Shown piece by piece: positions 47,020 through 58,471 of a stretch of DNA of 64,000 nt; the first letter of the stretch is position 1; each line of letters starts with the position of its first letter. Position numbers and translations under genes: made by a program. The notes beneath the pieces were generated by a model that saw nothing but the letters and a program-made list of their open reading frames with translations, was not told where the DNA came from and did not search any database. The DNA is from Puccinia triticina (taxonomy: Eukaryota > Basidiomycota > Pucciniomycetes > Pucciniales > Pucciniaceae): assembly GCF_026914185.1 (NCBI RefSeq), contig NC_070572.1:1302001-1366000 (forward strand), read 5' to 3'.

Positions 47020-48844
47020 AAACTGAATGCGTCACCGGCACCACGAGATTCATCACCACAACAAAAAGGAGGATTCCGGCAGAGCGATTTTTCAGGAAAG
47101 GCAAGGCAGATTAGTTTTGAAAGACTCAGACATGACAAAAGAACAGGAAGTATTGGCCATTGAGGAGTCGCCATTAACCTACTCAAATAATGAATCACAA
47201 AATGAAAACGAATTTCAAATTGATCATATGTTTTGCCAGCCCACAAAGAGAGCCGTAGATTTCTTGACGGCGGCATACAAGAAGGAACCACCCAAGGAAG
47301 TGGAGGACAATGAATCATTGCCGCTTCGTTATGAACACAGCCTTTGGTGGATAGAAGATAGGATTTTCGTTCCCCTATCCCTCAGAACTACAATACTAAA
47401 GGAATTTCATGATGATATCTCTGCAGGTCATTTAGGATCTTTAAAAACCCTACAGAATATAACTTGATCATTCACTTGGCCAGGAATCCGGCGGGATGTT
47501 ATTCAGTACACGAAGTCTTGTTTGTCATGTCAGAAGGCGAAACATTCCACGCAGCACCCAAAAGGTCTCATGATCTCACTGGCAATTCCAAAGCGCCCCT
47601 GGAGTGTCATCAGGATAGATTTTGTAGTAAAACTTCCCGTTTCACTAAAGTTTGATTCAATTTTAGTCATAGTGGATCATTTTACAAAGGCAGCACATTT
47701 CATACCGGCATGTGAAACTTGGACGGCTGAAGAATTTGCTTATACATTCTTAGATAGGTTCATAAGGTACCATGGGTTACCGGACAAGATAGTGTCAGAT
47801 AGGGGTTCAATCTTTGTCTCACGGTTCTGGAAGGAGGTTCAGCGTCTTCTGCAAATTTGACCAGCACCGTCAACAGCTTGGCACCCAAGAAAGGATGGAC
47901 AAACCAAAAGAACAAATCAAACAATGGAGATGTACATTTGTCATTTTGTGGCCAATAGACAAGATGATTAGGTACAGTTGTTACCAATGGCGGAGTTAGT
48001 ATTTAACACTTTGGTTTTGGCTTCAACAGGATATTCTCCATTTTTTGCGCAGTTCTCATTTCATCCTTGTCTGAATACCTTGATAGGAGGCTCCAGTGTA
48101 CCAGCAGCAGAAAATTTAGTGGAACAACTGACAGAGGTGCAAGATTTGTTACAGGAATATCTTAAACAAGCAAAGAAGACTCAGAAGGAATATTTTGATC
48201 AAAAAGTTTGAGAAGGTCCGGATTTTAAGTCAGGGGATTTGGTATGGTTGTTAAGAAAAAACATAGCAACAAAACAACCGTCAGGAAAATTAGATTTTAA
48301 GTGTTTGGGCCCTTTCAAAATAGCTAAGTCTTATGGAAATGAAGTGTATCAATTATCCCTTCCTCATGACTTGAAACGTATTCACCCGGTTTTCCATTCA
48401 TCCCTTCTGGTTCCTTATGTCAATCCCAGCTCTTTTCCGGGAAGAAAAGGTCCTCTGGCGCCGCGGCTGTGCAATGCACCTCCAATCCAGTATTACAATG
48501 AGAATGAAATTGAAGCTATCATTGGATACCGACGGGAAGAAAAGAATATCCACAAATATTTAGTCATGTGGAGGGATGGGGCGACGGCAGATAACTCTTG
48601 GATTTGGGCAGGACATATGGGCAAGACCATGCTCCCATATATGAAAAGATTTCACAATGAAAATGGAATTTCTCCAGTGCGACTTACGGCTGATAAATAC
48701 GTAAAAATTTCTTTGCAGAGTACATGGCAGGTCATTTTGTCAAACTCAGGACAACAACCGACGAAACAAAAGAAAATGAAAAATCAAAAGAAAAAAAAAA
48801 TACGTAGTTATGGGGTTGCAATGTTAGACGGAAACAAACAATAG
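47020..48844 (+). pseudogene. Gypsy element 2 integrase and chromodomain-like tail
   Basis: Zinc finger: FHDDISAGHLGS ... KSCLSCQKAKHS, crossing TGA 47465. Catalytic core: D in VIRIDFVVKLP, D in IVSDRGSIFVSRFW, but the expected glutamate of the GQTER motif is lysine (GQTKRTNQ, codon 47906-47908). Further TGA at 47858 and 48209 and a TAG near 47975. C-terminal: DLVWLLRKN, LDFKCLGPFKIAK, HPVFHSSLLVPY, then KYLVMWRDGATADNSWIWAG, a chromodomain-like end that places the element among chromoviruses. The enzyme is dead both by stops and by the catalytic change. Confidence 0.85.
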
Positions 48845-49394
48845 AAACAGATCCCTTTGAAGATTATGATATAGTTCCCTTATTTACAAACCTCTACACA
48901 GAAACACTCATTTAGATAATCTATCTTTCTTAAAGAATTCTCTCAAATATAAATAGTCCCTTCAGATTGTAAACTTTTTCCTTTTTTCTCAAGAGACTTA
49001 CTTTGTTATTTCCTATTAGGGGGGTTCACAATTAAAATTTGTAAAACTTTAGGACCCATTTTAACCTGTTTATGAACATATTTTTGAAAAGTTGATAAAT
49101 TGCACTGAATGATCAGTCACACCTTTTTCTGGACATCTTGCCAAAATTTTAAAATTATGTTCATAAAGGCCTTAAATTGACCTCCAAAGTTTTATAAAAT
49201 TCAATTGTGAACCCCCCTATTATCTTTCAAAAATCATCAACAAAATTCCAAAAAGAAAGCAATATAATTTTATATTTTGCATCTCGTAAAATTTAGTACA
49301 AAAGTTATGCTTGTGTCAGAAGTCAGAAAAGAAAGTTTAAGTCAGAAAGTACAATAGTTCAAAGTCAAAGTGCAAAAGTAGCGGTTTCTTTACA
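48738..49394 (+). repeat. 3' LTR of Gypsy element 2, with insertion
   Basis: Matches the 5' LTR from TGTCAAACTCAGG to GTTTCTTTACA. It is 208 bases longer because of the element at 49019-49217. Confidence 0.88.
49019..49217. mobile_element. 199-bp MITE (PIF-like ends) in 3' LTR
   Basis: Ends are GGGGGGTTCACAATT and AATTGTGAACCCCCC with a poorly paired middle. TATTA flanks it on both sides (49014-49018, 49218-49222), and the empty site is visible in the 5' LTR (TCCTCTTATCTTTC). G-run plus TTC ends resemble the PIF-type elements at 16.8 and 18.8 kb. Confidence 0.85.
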
Positions 49395-50096
49395 CAGAAT
49401 TGGTATCCTCGGATGATCATCACCAGGAGCCCCCGTGATCCATTTGGTGGAGAGCACGTGAACCTGTGGACCAGCAGCCGCTGGTCCCTAACTCAACACA
49501 AGTCCCCCACTTCGGAGGGCCCTGGTGCAGCCTGGGCTGGCGCAAAGCGCGACCTCCGAAGGAGGGACTTGGGACTAATGTCCACATTTTGGCCTGAGAG
49601 ATTCCAATCTTCCAAATGTTTTTGCAGGCAATTTTGTGCCTTTTGATTTTTGACCCTGTTCCCAAAGGGCCCCAGGCATGCCCTTTGGATCATCAAACTC
49701 GTCTCCCTCTTCCCTATCTTTTGCCACTAAACATGTTCCTGGAAGTCTAACCATTGTTGCTCCATGACCCTTCAAAGTTCCTTGAGCTGTATGCTGTGCG
49801 GATTGAACTGACCACGGAAAACAGTATGGTTTCTCAATTCAATTACACAGGAACCAGGCTCTCCATGCTCTGGTTAAGATGCCTTGGCCACTGCAGCCCC
49901 TGCATTCAGTCCTCATCATGAGGACAGGGACAGGAAGCCAAGATGTTCAGCTATCTTGACCCTTCAGGGCTCCAGCAGAGGCTGCCTAATTTTTTCTGTG
50001 TGAAGGGCAAAAGGAAAAAATGGCATAAAAAGCCACAAAAGCCCCAATCTCTCAGGCAAGAAGTGTGACATAAGTCATAAGTCCCTCCTTCGGAGG
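49395..50096. other. Gene-free stretch with inverted motif
   Basis: AAGTCCCCCACTTCGGAGG near 49500 and CCTCCGAAGGAGGGACTT near 49553 form an inverted pair related to the termini at 50.1 and 52.4 kb. No gene supported. Confidence 0.45.
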
Positions 50097-50341
50097 TCGC
50101 TTCGCTCCCCCAAGGAGGGACTTACTTAAGTTAGCGCTGGTCCAACCTCGCGCAGGGGCACTACACGCCGGGGGTACTTCCTGGCAAGCGAGTTCGTGGA
50201 TGCGATGGGCGACGCCAGCTTTGTGAAACCCACGTGGATTTCACTGTGCCCGCCATTGGTATCACCAACCCGTTGAAAATGGGTGGAGACAACAGGATAC
50301 CCAGTTGTCTCCACCCTCCCGGGGTCTCCTTGTGATAAACT

Positions 50342-50570
50342 CACGGTGGAGCCGACAAAACCACAAAATGTGTTCGACATGATTCCCACGTCGTTCCTAC
50401 AAACAAGGATTCCACGGCTTCCCCTTGGGCTCCCGGTGGAGCCAACAGGAACCTCTATTTTTGTTCAACGGGATATCCTCGTCGTTCCCACAGACGAGGA
50501 TTCCACGGCCATCCCTGGGCTCCTGGTGGAGCCGACAAGAACACAAATTGACGGGATCCCCACATCATTT
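50342..50570. repeat. About 92-bp degenerate tandem repeat
   Basis: Three units, each with GGTGGAGCC.ACA, a TTC.ACA/GGGAT segment, CGTCGTTCC and ACAAGGATTCCACGGC, starting near 50342, 50434 and 50525. Related CACGAGG/GGGATCACGG repeats lie at 51.95-52.38 kb. Confidence 0.75.
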
Positions 50571-50594
50571 CCCTGGGAAAACAGATGAGCGGGC

Positions 50595-51750
50595 TTGCAA
50601 GTCAAACCAGCTGTTAATTGCAGTTTGTCAGTCTCATCACTGCTCACCCAGTTAGGTTCCCGAACCTCCAGAATTCAACAAGTCCCACGCAATCAGCCCC
50701 TTGCAAGGGCAAAGGGAGTTCGCAGACTTCAAAAAATCTTGAACCAATCTTTTCATCCAGAGTCCTCTCTATTTGAATCCCTCCTACACCAACGTCCGGC
50801 AAAGAGAAGCTCCTCGACCAGTTCCTCTGACAAGTCTTCCCCCTCGCCATCCTCTTCCTCTGACACCGGCGCCACGCCACCTAGAAATACCCAGAAACCG
50901 ACATCACGATCTGCTGTTCGTCATAAGCCTAGCCCTTTCACTCCCTGGCAATCCATATCTTTGCTCTCCACACTCAGCTACAATGATCAGCTCTCTTCAA
51001 CCGAGAAGAAGCTGGTGGGAGTGGTTCTGGGTCTATTGGCTACTCAAGTGAACAGATGGGTGCGTCTGTTTCTTCCCCCAACATGGCTTGGAATAGTTTG
51101 CTGAAATACTCTGGGATAGATTCACAGTTCTGGAATGCTTGTGCAAGGGAACTCAAGCGCTCAAAGAAGTACTGTGCGCCGGCCAAGCTGGAGCCTGGGT
51201 TGTGCGTATTGGATCCGCGCAAGGGTCAATCATCAACGACGCCAGAGTTTGTTGACAGCCCTGCTAGCGGCCCGCAGAAGGTCCACATCGACCCTTGCCT
51301 GTTCAATGAGAGTGCAGGGATTGTGAGCAGCAGCACTTTACCGGCTGCTCACAGTACGGCCACCTGTCCACCAAGAAGTCAATCATTTCCTGTAGAAAAC
51401 GAAGCCAATTACCAGATGTGCGCGCTTGCGCCGGGGCTTTCATTTGCCCTTGATCGATGTCTCTCCCCTCAAGTATTACGAAAGGACGCCCTTCCAACTG
51501 CCCATCACTTTCCCTTAGCTCCCCCTCTCTTGTCCACCCATCACTCCCATCGTCAGCCGCGTTACCATTGCCACCAAGCCCAGTGAAGGCCGGGGACACT
51601 GCGAGTTTGGTCTTCAAACACATAGACTTCTTCCCGACGGCAAGGGCTTCTCAACCACCCAAGACACCATTGCCTTCATCTGCCGTGTATACTTGCCCTT
51701 CAACCAGCAGCCTGGCACCGTTGACATCCCTTATTACCAATGAATCTTAA
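50595..51750 (+). pseudogene. Unrecognised gene, frame changes between three segments
   Basis: 50595-51104 (KRSSSTSSSDKSSPSPSSSS, then WQSISLLSTLSYNDQLSSTE), 51056-51586 (NMAWNSLLKYSGIDSQFWNA ... SKKYCAPAKLEPGLCVLD) and 51457-51750 (DTASLVFKHIDFFPTARASQ) look like consecutive parts of one protein in different frames. No family was recognised. Introns or indels must lie between them. It sits inside the inverted-repeat element and could be its gene. Confidence 0.35.
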
Positions 51751-52756
51751 ATGTTTTCTTTTTTATTTTCCCTTTTTCCAATGTTTTCTTTTTTTCTTTT
51801 CTCCCTTTTTTCAGTGTTTATTTTTTCATTATGTTATCCTTCCTTGTTCCTCCACCAACAATGCAATGCAGTGTGTGGTGCCATATTCTGCTATATCTTG
51901 ATCCGGAGGATTCAATCCGCTCCGTACCGGCGACCGGAGCCACGCCATCCACAACGGACCACCTGAACCCGTGGATCCCACCAATGAGCCACATGGAATC
52001 CACGGGTGCAGACGGCGTTTCCATTTGTGTGCCCAACGCTTCGGTTGGGATCACGGTGATTCCTCGGGGAGCCCACGCATCAAGTACACGTGGGCCCAAC
52101 CTTTCCGTCGGTATCACGAGGAGTCCTCGGGGGGCCCACGGAGAGCTGAAAGCACTCGTGGAATCCTTGGGGGCATCACGAGGTGCCCTCGTGATGCAGT
52201 TGGTGATGCCCACAAGGGCGTGTGGACCAAATGCCGTTGGTCCGACCTTGCGCACCCCTTCACCGTGGGATCCAAGTGGATTTGCGGTGGGCCCCACGTG
52301 GAGGGACTCCCCGGGTGTACGGGGAATCCACGAGGATTCCTCGATATGTCCTCGCCGAAGGACTCCCCGGGTGTAGCTTGGAGAAGGGGATCAAGCTAAC
52401 TTAACATAGTCCCTCCTTGGCGGAGCGAAGGAGCCCGGGACGGCATCTCCCCTCCACAAAAGGAGGGAATTTTTATCACCTTTTACTTAATAAACCTTTT
52501 TACTACCCAATCCACCTCATCCACCTCATCAAGCCTGATCAGCGCCAGGCTGCACATTATCAAATAGCATGCTCTGCAAGTCCTCAGTCTCCAAGCATGG
52601 GACCAGCACGCTCCGAGCAGAGCACTTACCACAACAATATAAATATTTATTTAAATACGCACTCTTCTCATCCTCAACTCACCCCGCCATCACCATTCCC
52701 TGTTTCCTTTCCTACACCAACCCAAGGGAATCTCACTTTGACAGATTCCATCCCAC

Positions 52757-55057
52757 TTGAACCGGCACAACAGAGAAGAAATGTTGACTACTCGAAATGC
52801 AGCCCACGCGGCAGCCAACAGCATCGCTGCCGCCCGGTCACTTCTCCAGCAACGGCGCGCTCGCACCGCAGAGGAGGAAATCCTTGGGCTAACTCATCCT
52901 GGACCAGCAAAGCCAAACAGACGACAGCGCCGGTCTGCCTCGACAAAAGCTAGCGAGCCTCCTGTACCCGCACCGGCCGAAGAACAAGAACAGATCCAAC
53001 AAGACCCCGGGCCCGAGGTGCTCCAACAGGACACCATCATCGTTGAAATGCAGCCGCCGCCTGCCCCACAGGTTGCGTTTTTCTTCACAACAGATTAATT
53101 AATGTTTTTTCAGTACTTACACCCTCCATTGTTGGCCTCTGATCCATCATGCTACGTCTCACAGGCCTCCATCTCAAGCAAAGCCACCGTCCGGCCGGCC
53201 GACTCAAATGATCAGCCTCAAGCAGTCGATCCTTCCTCTCAGCCCCAGCCCCAAGTTCGTGTCTCATTCTTTTCCACTGATGCATATACGCTCTCAACCT
53301 GCCCCTTGCCTGGTTCACCTCACTCTTCAGATACAATCGTGGGGTCCAGTCCGTAACGACCCCGTACCCAATCCTTTTGCGTCCATTGCCAAGCCTACCA
53401 AAAGCCTTGTAAGTCTGTCCATCTGATCTCCTTCCTGGACCAACATTGACAATCTTGGTACCCCAGTTTCAGTTTGCTTCTGGCGTCCCGACCACCAAGC
53501 CCGAAATCAAACCATTAGAGGGAAGCCAATTCAAAACCTCAAAATTGACAGAATGCACCTACCATTAGCATCCAGGCTCATATGTTTGACTCTTCATAAC
53601 AGGCCGGCAGTCAAGTACCGGAGCACGCATTCCCCGGGCTGGCCAGTCTACCGCCAAGGGACTCAACCTACATAGCACAAAGACATGAGATGATTACAAA
53701 GACGGCGACAGCGGTGATGGCCCACATGAATGGGCAAGATTTCTTGCGTTTGGACTACGTCAATATACTAGGAGGCATGTTAGTGGATCCAGAGATGCGC
53801 ACATGACTTCCGCCGGTGCTAGTCGAGCAATACGACGCAGCGGCCCAAGGCGAACCAGCGACGCTCTACAACAATGGCCTGATTGAGAGGTTCATCCATG
53901 CTACCAAACGGGCCACCGATGTGACGGCCCAAATCATGTTGACCAACAAGAATGCCCGTCGGCAGCGCCGCGCACGCAAGGCTGTCAACGACCCAGTCCA
54001 TCACCATACAAAACACCCATCATTGCTCACTTGGGCAAACCCCTTGATCTGACTCCGCCCGTGGATGGCCGGTCCCAGCCGTGACAAGCGCAAGGACTCC
54101 AGAAAAGAGTTCCTCAACCACCAACAAGCACAGGCCTCAATGGCCGCCAGGCAATCCCGACCCATGGTCTTCTCCGAGCCCCTCACAGAGGCCAACCTCA
54201 ACCGCTGTGCACAGACCCATCAGAACAAGGGGAAGGCCAGAGAGACGTCTGGCCTCCGCGAGGAGGACAGCTCGGGTGTTGTGCGCACTGCCAAGGGCGC
54301 CGTCCGCGCAGCACCTTACCCCCGCCGCGCTTTGGGCGAAACGCGTGCTCAAAGCTTGGCCGCTGAGGTAGCGGCGGTCTATCCACATTTCGAACCAGGG
54401 CCTGATGAATCAGGCTATTTGGTCTAAACAACAGGTGATTTTACCCCTCTCTCTCTCTCTGAACTTACAAAGTGATTTGGCTGCAGGAGGATCACTCAAA
54501 GGTCGGGAGCTGACTGGATCTTCTGCGTTTTCTGCTTGCAATCACTAGAACAGCAACAGTCTGATGCCCAACAAATGGGCGGATTGACGATGGATCAGAT
54601 GAGGCGGATGCACGTACCCAGCACAGCCAAGTATGAGTACATCAAGAAGGCCGAGGAAGTTCTGGCCGATATTGGGCAGCGCAAGGGGCCGGAGGAAGCT
54701 GCTCAAGTGCGCATGGGCCTTGACCTTCTGAACTGTTACAATGTGATGAAGCGGAAGAATGTGGACTTCTTAACGAACGCCCTGCTTGAGCACCTCTCCC
54801 AGAGCTCGCATTGGTCAAACAGCCAGATGGTCCCGTTGACTCAGGCCTCCGGCCGCCCTGCTCCTTTGAACAGCCCGCTTGTCCCTGGGCCCCAGGCTTT
54901 GAGCAGCCATCTCATCCCCGGGCCCCAGGCCTCCGGCTCCAAGCTGAAGATCCTCGCCAACATCCTCCCGCCGCCCGATCAGTCTGCATCCACCACACCT
55001 TTGGATAGTGCACTGTTCTTTTTCAGGGTCTTCAAACCTGACAGCTCCAGTGGCTAG
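52757..55057 (+). pseudogene. Unrecognised multi-exon gene, decayed
   Basis: Segments: 52757-53098 (NAAHAAANSIAAARSLLQQR, then acidic/proline-rich), about 53603-54427 in one frame with TGA at about 53803 and at 54050 (MITKTATAVMAHMNGQDFLR ... YNNGLIERFIHATKRATDVT ... RKEFLNHQQAQASMAARQSR), an intron-like gap 54435-54485, and 54536-55057 (YEYIKKAEEVLADIGQRKGP ... LLNCYNVMKRKNVDFLTNAL). The helical, alanine/glutamine-rich character is consistent across segments. No known domain was recognised. At least two in-frame stops argue that it is dead. Confidence 0.4.
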
Positions 55058-56362
55058 TTTTCACGCTTCTTTGATGATGCCGTTGACTTTACCATTACAA
55101 CCTCTGCAAGGATCTATTGCCCATCCTAGTGACCCCACGACTCATGCGGAACCTGTTCCTTGGCAGTGGCTACGCTCCCACAACTGCCTACTGATATTCT
55201 TTTTAGTTTTTTTTTTATCTGTTATTTGTTTTTTTGATTGTTTTCATTGAAAAGATCCTGGAGAGAGGGAGAGAGAGAGAGATGAGAGACGTACAATGGG
55301 TGCCATATTTGGTCAGAACAGGGGCAATCCTCAACTCCCAATGCGAAACAACATCAGAAACCTCAGCAGCTGTGAACCCGCAGCCGAGTTTGTATCTATG
55401 TGAGACAGACGCTTGCCAAGCGGTCCCTGGATGATGGGCATGATTGGTGTGGGAGAGGCAAACGCAGAAGAGTGGACAAGGCTCGAGTACATGGAAAGGA
55501 TTGCCTGTGGTCAAGGCAGTCAGGAAGCCGGTTAAGGACACAAAGGTCAACGGGTTGCGGGAGCTCTCACACTTGATCAAGCTGATGATCTTGCCTGGTT
55601 GGTGAGCATCCATTGAGTAGCATTAACCAGCAGCCGACTGCACTAGGTTGAATGGGAGCAGGTGGTCACCGCGGAGGACTTGACGGGCCCAATGAGTGTC
55701 GGCGAGGCGCATGGTGGTAGCGATGGTAGGCTGGCATGGGGGAGCGGTTGGTGGTGGCAGTGGCAGATTGCTCTGAGTCGCTGTTAGCATCTCAAAGGAA
55801 TCTGCTGCTGGTGGTGGGAGTTGAAGGTAGTCTGAAGCAGCACTCTTCAAGATGCGCAACAACAGAATGGCCTCAAGAATGAAACAAGAAACAAGACTAA
55901 CCCCTGATTACAGGGGTGCAAACAAAGCCTACAGCCGTACAGCACAAACCCCTGCGGCTGTGCCAAGAAGAAAGAAATGGTACAGCAAAAATCCCTGCGG
56001 CTGTAGCGAGGTCCGATCTAGGGACCTGTGATACATGAATGTATACATACAGTCAAGACTATGTTCCAGAGATGTCTGTCCAATTACCCATTCGTGGTGA
56101 AAGCAAGCTCACAGGGCACTATGTGGCGGGGCACCGGGGCGCCTGGGGTGTACCATTTTGTAGTGCGCAGCAGTTGGAAACTGACATGCTTGCTGAAATT
56201 GCTGATTTCAATGCAGCTACACCACGGCAGTCCACCGACGTCGGGTTACCGATTGTTTTTGCGGGCAGTCTGACCCTCCCCAACCCCGCCAAACCTTGTT
56301 GGTTGCCGCTGTTGTGCTGCCAAGGTTTGCAGCCACCCTGTTGGCCAGCCGACAAAGGCTGT
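55058..56362. other. Gene-free stretch
   Basis: Contains a GAGAGAGGGAGAGAGAGAGA microsatellite at 55260-55285 and two CCCCTGCGGCTGT motifs near 55940 and 55990. No supported gene. Confidence 0.4.
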
Positions 56363-56617
56363 TGTAGAAGAAAGCTGATCAAGTGTGAATCTGACAACAA
56401 GAATCACGCCGCTGATCAGCTTGAAGCACGCTCGGTATTGGTCCAACTCTTGGTGAGGAAAGAGTAGAACCGGTACCGGGCGGCGAGCTAGACTACATAC
56501 AACATGGCCGCAGCCGCAGTAGCTCGATGACATGAATAGATCTATGCATAACTACATGATGATTTGTGTCGCCCTGATTACCGTGGTTTGTAATCTTGGT
56601 ACTCCCAGCTCCCAACA
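56363..56617 (-). repeat. 3' LTR of Copia element 2
   Basis: TGTAGAAGAAAGCTGATC ... GCTCCCAACA on the plus strand. Homologous to 62642-62980 but without that copy's internal 77-bp duplication. The adjacent GGGGGGGGA (minus strand) is the expected polypurine primer of plus-strand synthesis. Confidence 0.85.
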
Positions 56618-56735
56618 TCCCCCCCCAAGATTACAAACCTTACGCCCTCATGCCAAGGGTTTACAACACTGCTTCCATCTTGTTGGGTCCAAGTTTCTTG
56701 GTGAAAATGTTGGCCTGTTGTGTTTTTGCGCTGGT

Positions 56736-58182
56736 CTATTGAATCTTGATCTTGTTTTCCCGTACAAAATCATTAATGAAGTAGAACGCTCGGATTAGGT
56801 ATCTTGTTTTCTTCTTGGACGCATTATCACCTGCAATCAACACTGCCGCTTCATTGTTGCAAAAAATGTTCATCTTGACCGTGTGATTTAGTTCTTCAAG
56901 TACCATTAATAGTCCTGCTAGGTGTTGAGCTCCTTCTGATAATGCCACGTACTCCGCCGCAGACGTCAAGAGTGCCACCACCGTCTGTCTCTTCGCACCC
57001 CACGCCACCGAGTCTCCCAAATGCTTGATGACAAATCCCGAAGTTGACCGCTCATATTCCCCGCCCCAATTCGCATCTGACCACATGTCCAACGAGTTGC
57101 CTTTTCCTTTCAAAACTAGTTTCATCAATGTCAACCACTTCACGTAGCCTACCAAGAAATCTAAAGCTTTCCAATGATTTTGCGAAGGGGCTTGCGAGTA
57201 CCGAGCTAGCAGATTAACACCATAAGAAAGATCTGGTTGTGTTCCTGCTGCTAGGTACATAAGAGATCCTATGATGGACCTGTATTGGGTTTGGTCTATT
57301 GGCTCTCCTGCGTTGATTTCGAGGTTTGTGTCCGGAAGTGTACTGCATTGAGTGAAAATTTTGCGCGGATAGTCTTTGAAAATTTGCTGTGCCAATTTCT
57401 CCTGATCTAACTCCACAATGCGGCCTGTAATTTTGATGTTGAGTCCAACTAAACCGCAAACATTGTTGGGCCATTTTATCTTGAGATCCTTTGTAATTGC
57501 GTCTTTCAATTCCTTCATCAAACCGTTGCGTGAAGCCACTACTAGTCCATTGTCCACATGAAGCCAAAGAATGATCAAGTCATCTCCTCTTCAATAGATG
57601 CACAACAATTGTTCAAGCTCCAAAACCGCAAAGCCTAAGTTTTCCATCTTGCTCTTGAAGAATAGCCACCAGCACCTAGCGGCTTGCTGCGTACCGTACA
57701 TGGCTTTCTTGAGCTTCAAGATTTTTCCTTTCAACTCAGGTCTGATCTCCACAGGCGGCTGCACTTAGACTTCTTCATCGATCGGACTGTATAGGTATGC
57801 TGAGCTGACGTCAAAAGTGGCCATGGGGTAGTTATGTTTCATCGCCAGTGAGATCAGCATCCGCAGTGTTACTAGGGAAGCGGTGGGAGCGTATGTTTCA
57901 TTGCAGTCGCATCCCATCACTTGATTAAATCCCTTTGCTACGTATTGAGCCCGAAAAATTTCTGGGTCGCCTTCATGTTTGCCTGGTTTGATGACAAAAA
58001 CCCAACAACAACCAAGGGGTTCCACCCCGCTGAACGGTTTGACAACATCCCATGCATCAAGTTCGAAAAACTTGTTGACCTCATAGTTTGCTGCTTGAAT
58101 CCACTTTGACGCCTCAGGAGCCGTCAAAGCCAACTTGATGTTCTTTGGAAGTCGCCTATCATTAGTTACTGGTAGGTTTGAC
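56736..58182 (-). pseudogene. Copia element 2 reverse transcriptase and RNase H
   Basis: RT: GCCWVFVIKPGKHEGD, YVAKGFNQ, ETYAPTASLVTLRMLISL, a TAA at 57766 in place of tyrosine (EEV-stop-VQPP), KAMYGTQQAARCWW, TGA 57594 in TTGA context, then LHVDNG, where the second catalytic aspartate is asparagine (codon 57549-57551). Connection and RNase H: YRSIIGSLMYLAAGTQPDLS, SDANWGG, TSAAEYVALSEG, CNNEAAV (Asp to Asn, codon 56856-56858) and a final helix with KTRYLIRAFYFINDFV, where most family members have histidine before I/L. The frame ends near 56736. Confidence 0.87.
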
Positions 58183-58471
58183 CAACGGTGAAACTGATAC
58201 TTTACAAGTATCAGTATTGTGTGTGTATTGTATCGAAATTCATGTATTTTGGATGTATCGGTTATCAGATACAATACATGGTTTTCCAAAACTGTGTATT
58301 TGGGTGCCCAATACAATACAATACAGCATGTATCAGGGGAAATACATGCTGTATTGTATTGAAATACATGTATTTGTGATGTATCTGATATCAGATACAA
58401 TACACACTTTTCCAAAACTATGTATTGCCAATACAGATACAAATACACGTATTGTATCAGTTTCACCGTTG
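58183..58471. mobile_element. 289-bp MITE with CAACGGTGAAAC termini
   Basis: Ends are CAACGGTGAAACTGATAC and its complement, with GTTTGAC and GTTCGAC flanks (one mismatch in 7). The inside is TGTATTGTATCAGATACAA-like palindromic repeats. It interrupts the linker between integrase and RT of Copia element 2. Confidence 0.87.

Larger units (their letters stand above)
40790..49394 (+). mobile_element. Chromodomain Gypsy (Ty3-like) retrotransposon 2, both LTRs, inactivated
   Basis: LTRs at 40790-41238 and 48738-49394 flank gag, protease, RT, RNase H, integrase and a chromodomain-like tail in Ty3 order. About a dozen stops and a few indels break it. It contains a fold-back (45728-46199), a repeat related to 29.5-30.1 kb (46.2-47.0 kb) and a 199-bp element in the 3' LTR. 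No matching target duplication was found at the outer LTR edges (CAACCC before, CAGAAT after), so the two ends may derive from different insertions. TTGGTATC, resembling a common primer-binding site, follows the right LTR. Confidence 0.88.
50097..52437. mobile_element. Putative inverted-repeat element, 2.3 kb, with unknown gene
   Basis: About 45-base arms, CGCTCCCCCAAGGAGGGACT..TTAAGTTAGC at 50107-50142 and its complement at 52393-52437. Target duplications were not found. The ends contain minisatellite-like repeats (50.34-50.57 and 51.95-52.38 kb), and a broken unknown gene lies in the middle. Class unknown. Confidence 0.45.

Noticed and set aside
55215..55862. Minus-strand frames of 132 and 79 residues
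   Set aside because: No recognisable motif, no supporting splice pattern, and a microsatellite contributes to one of them.
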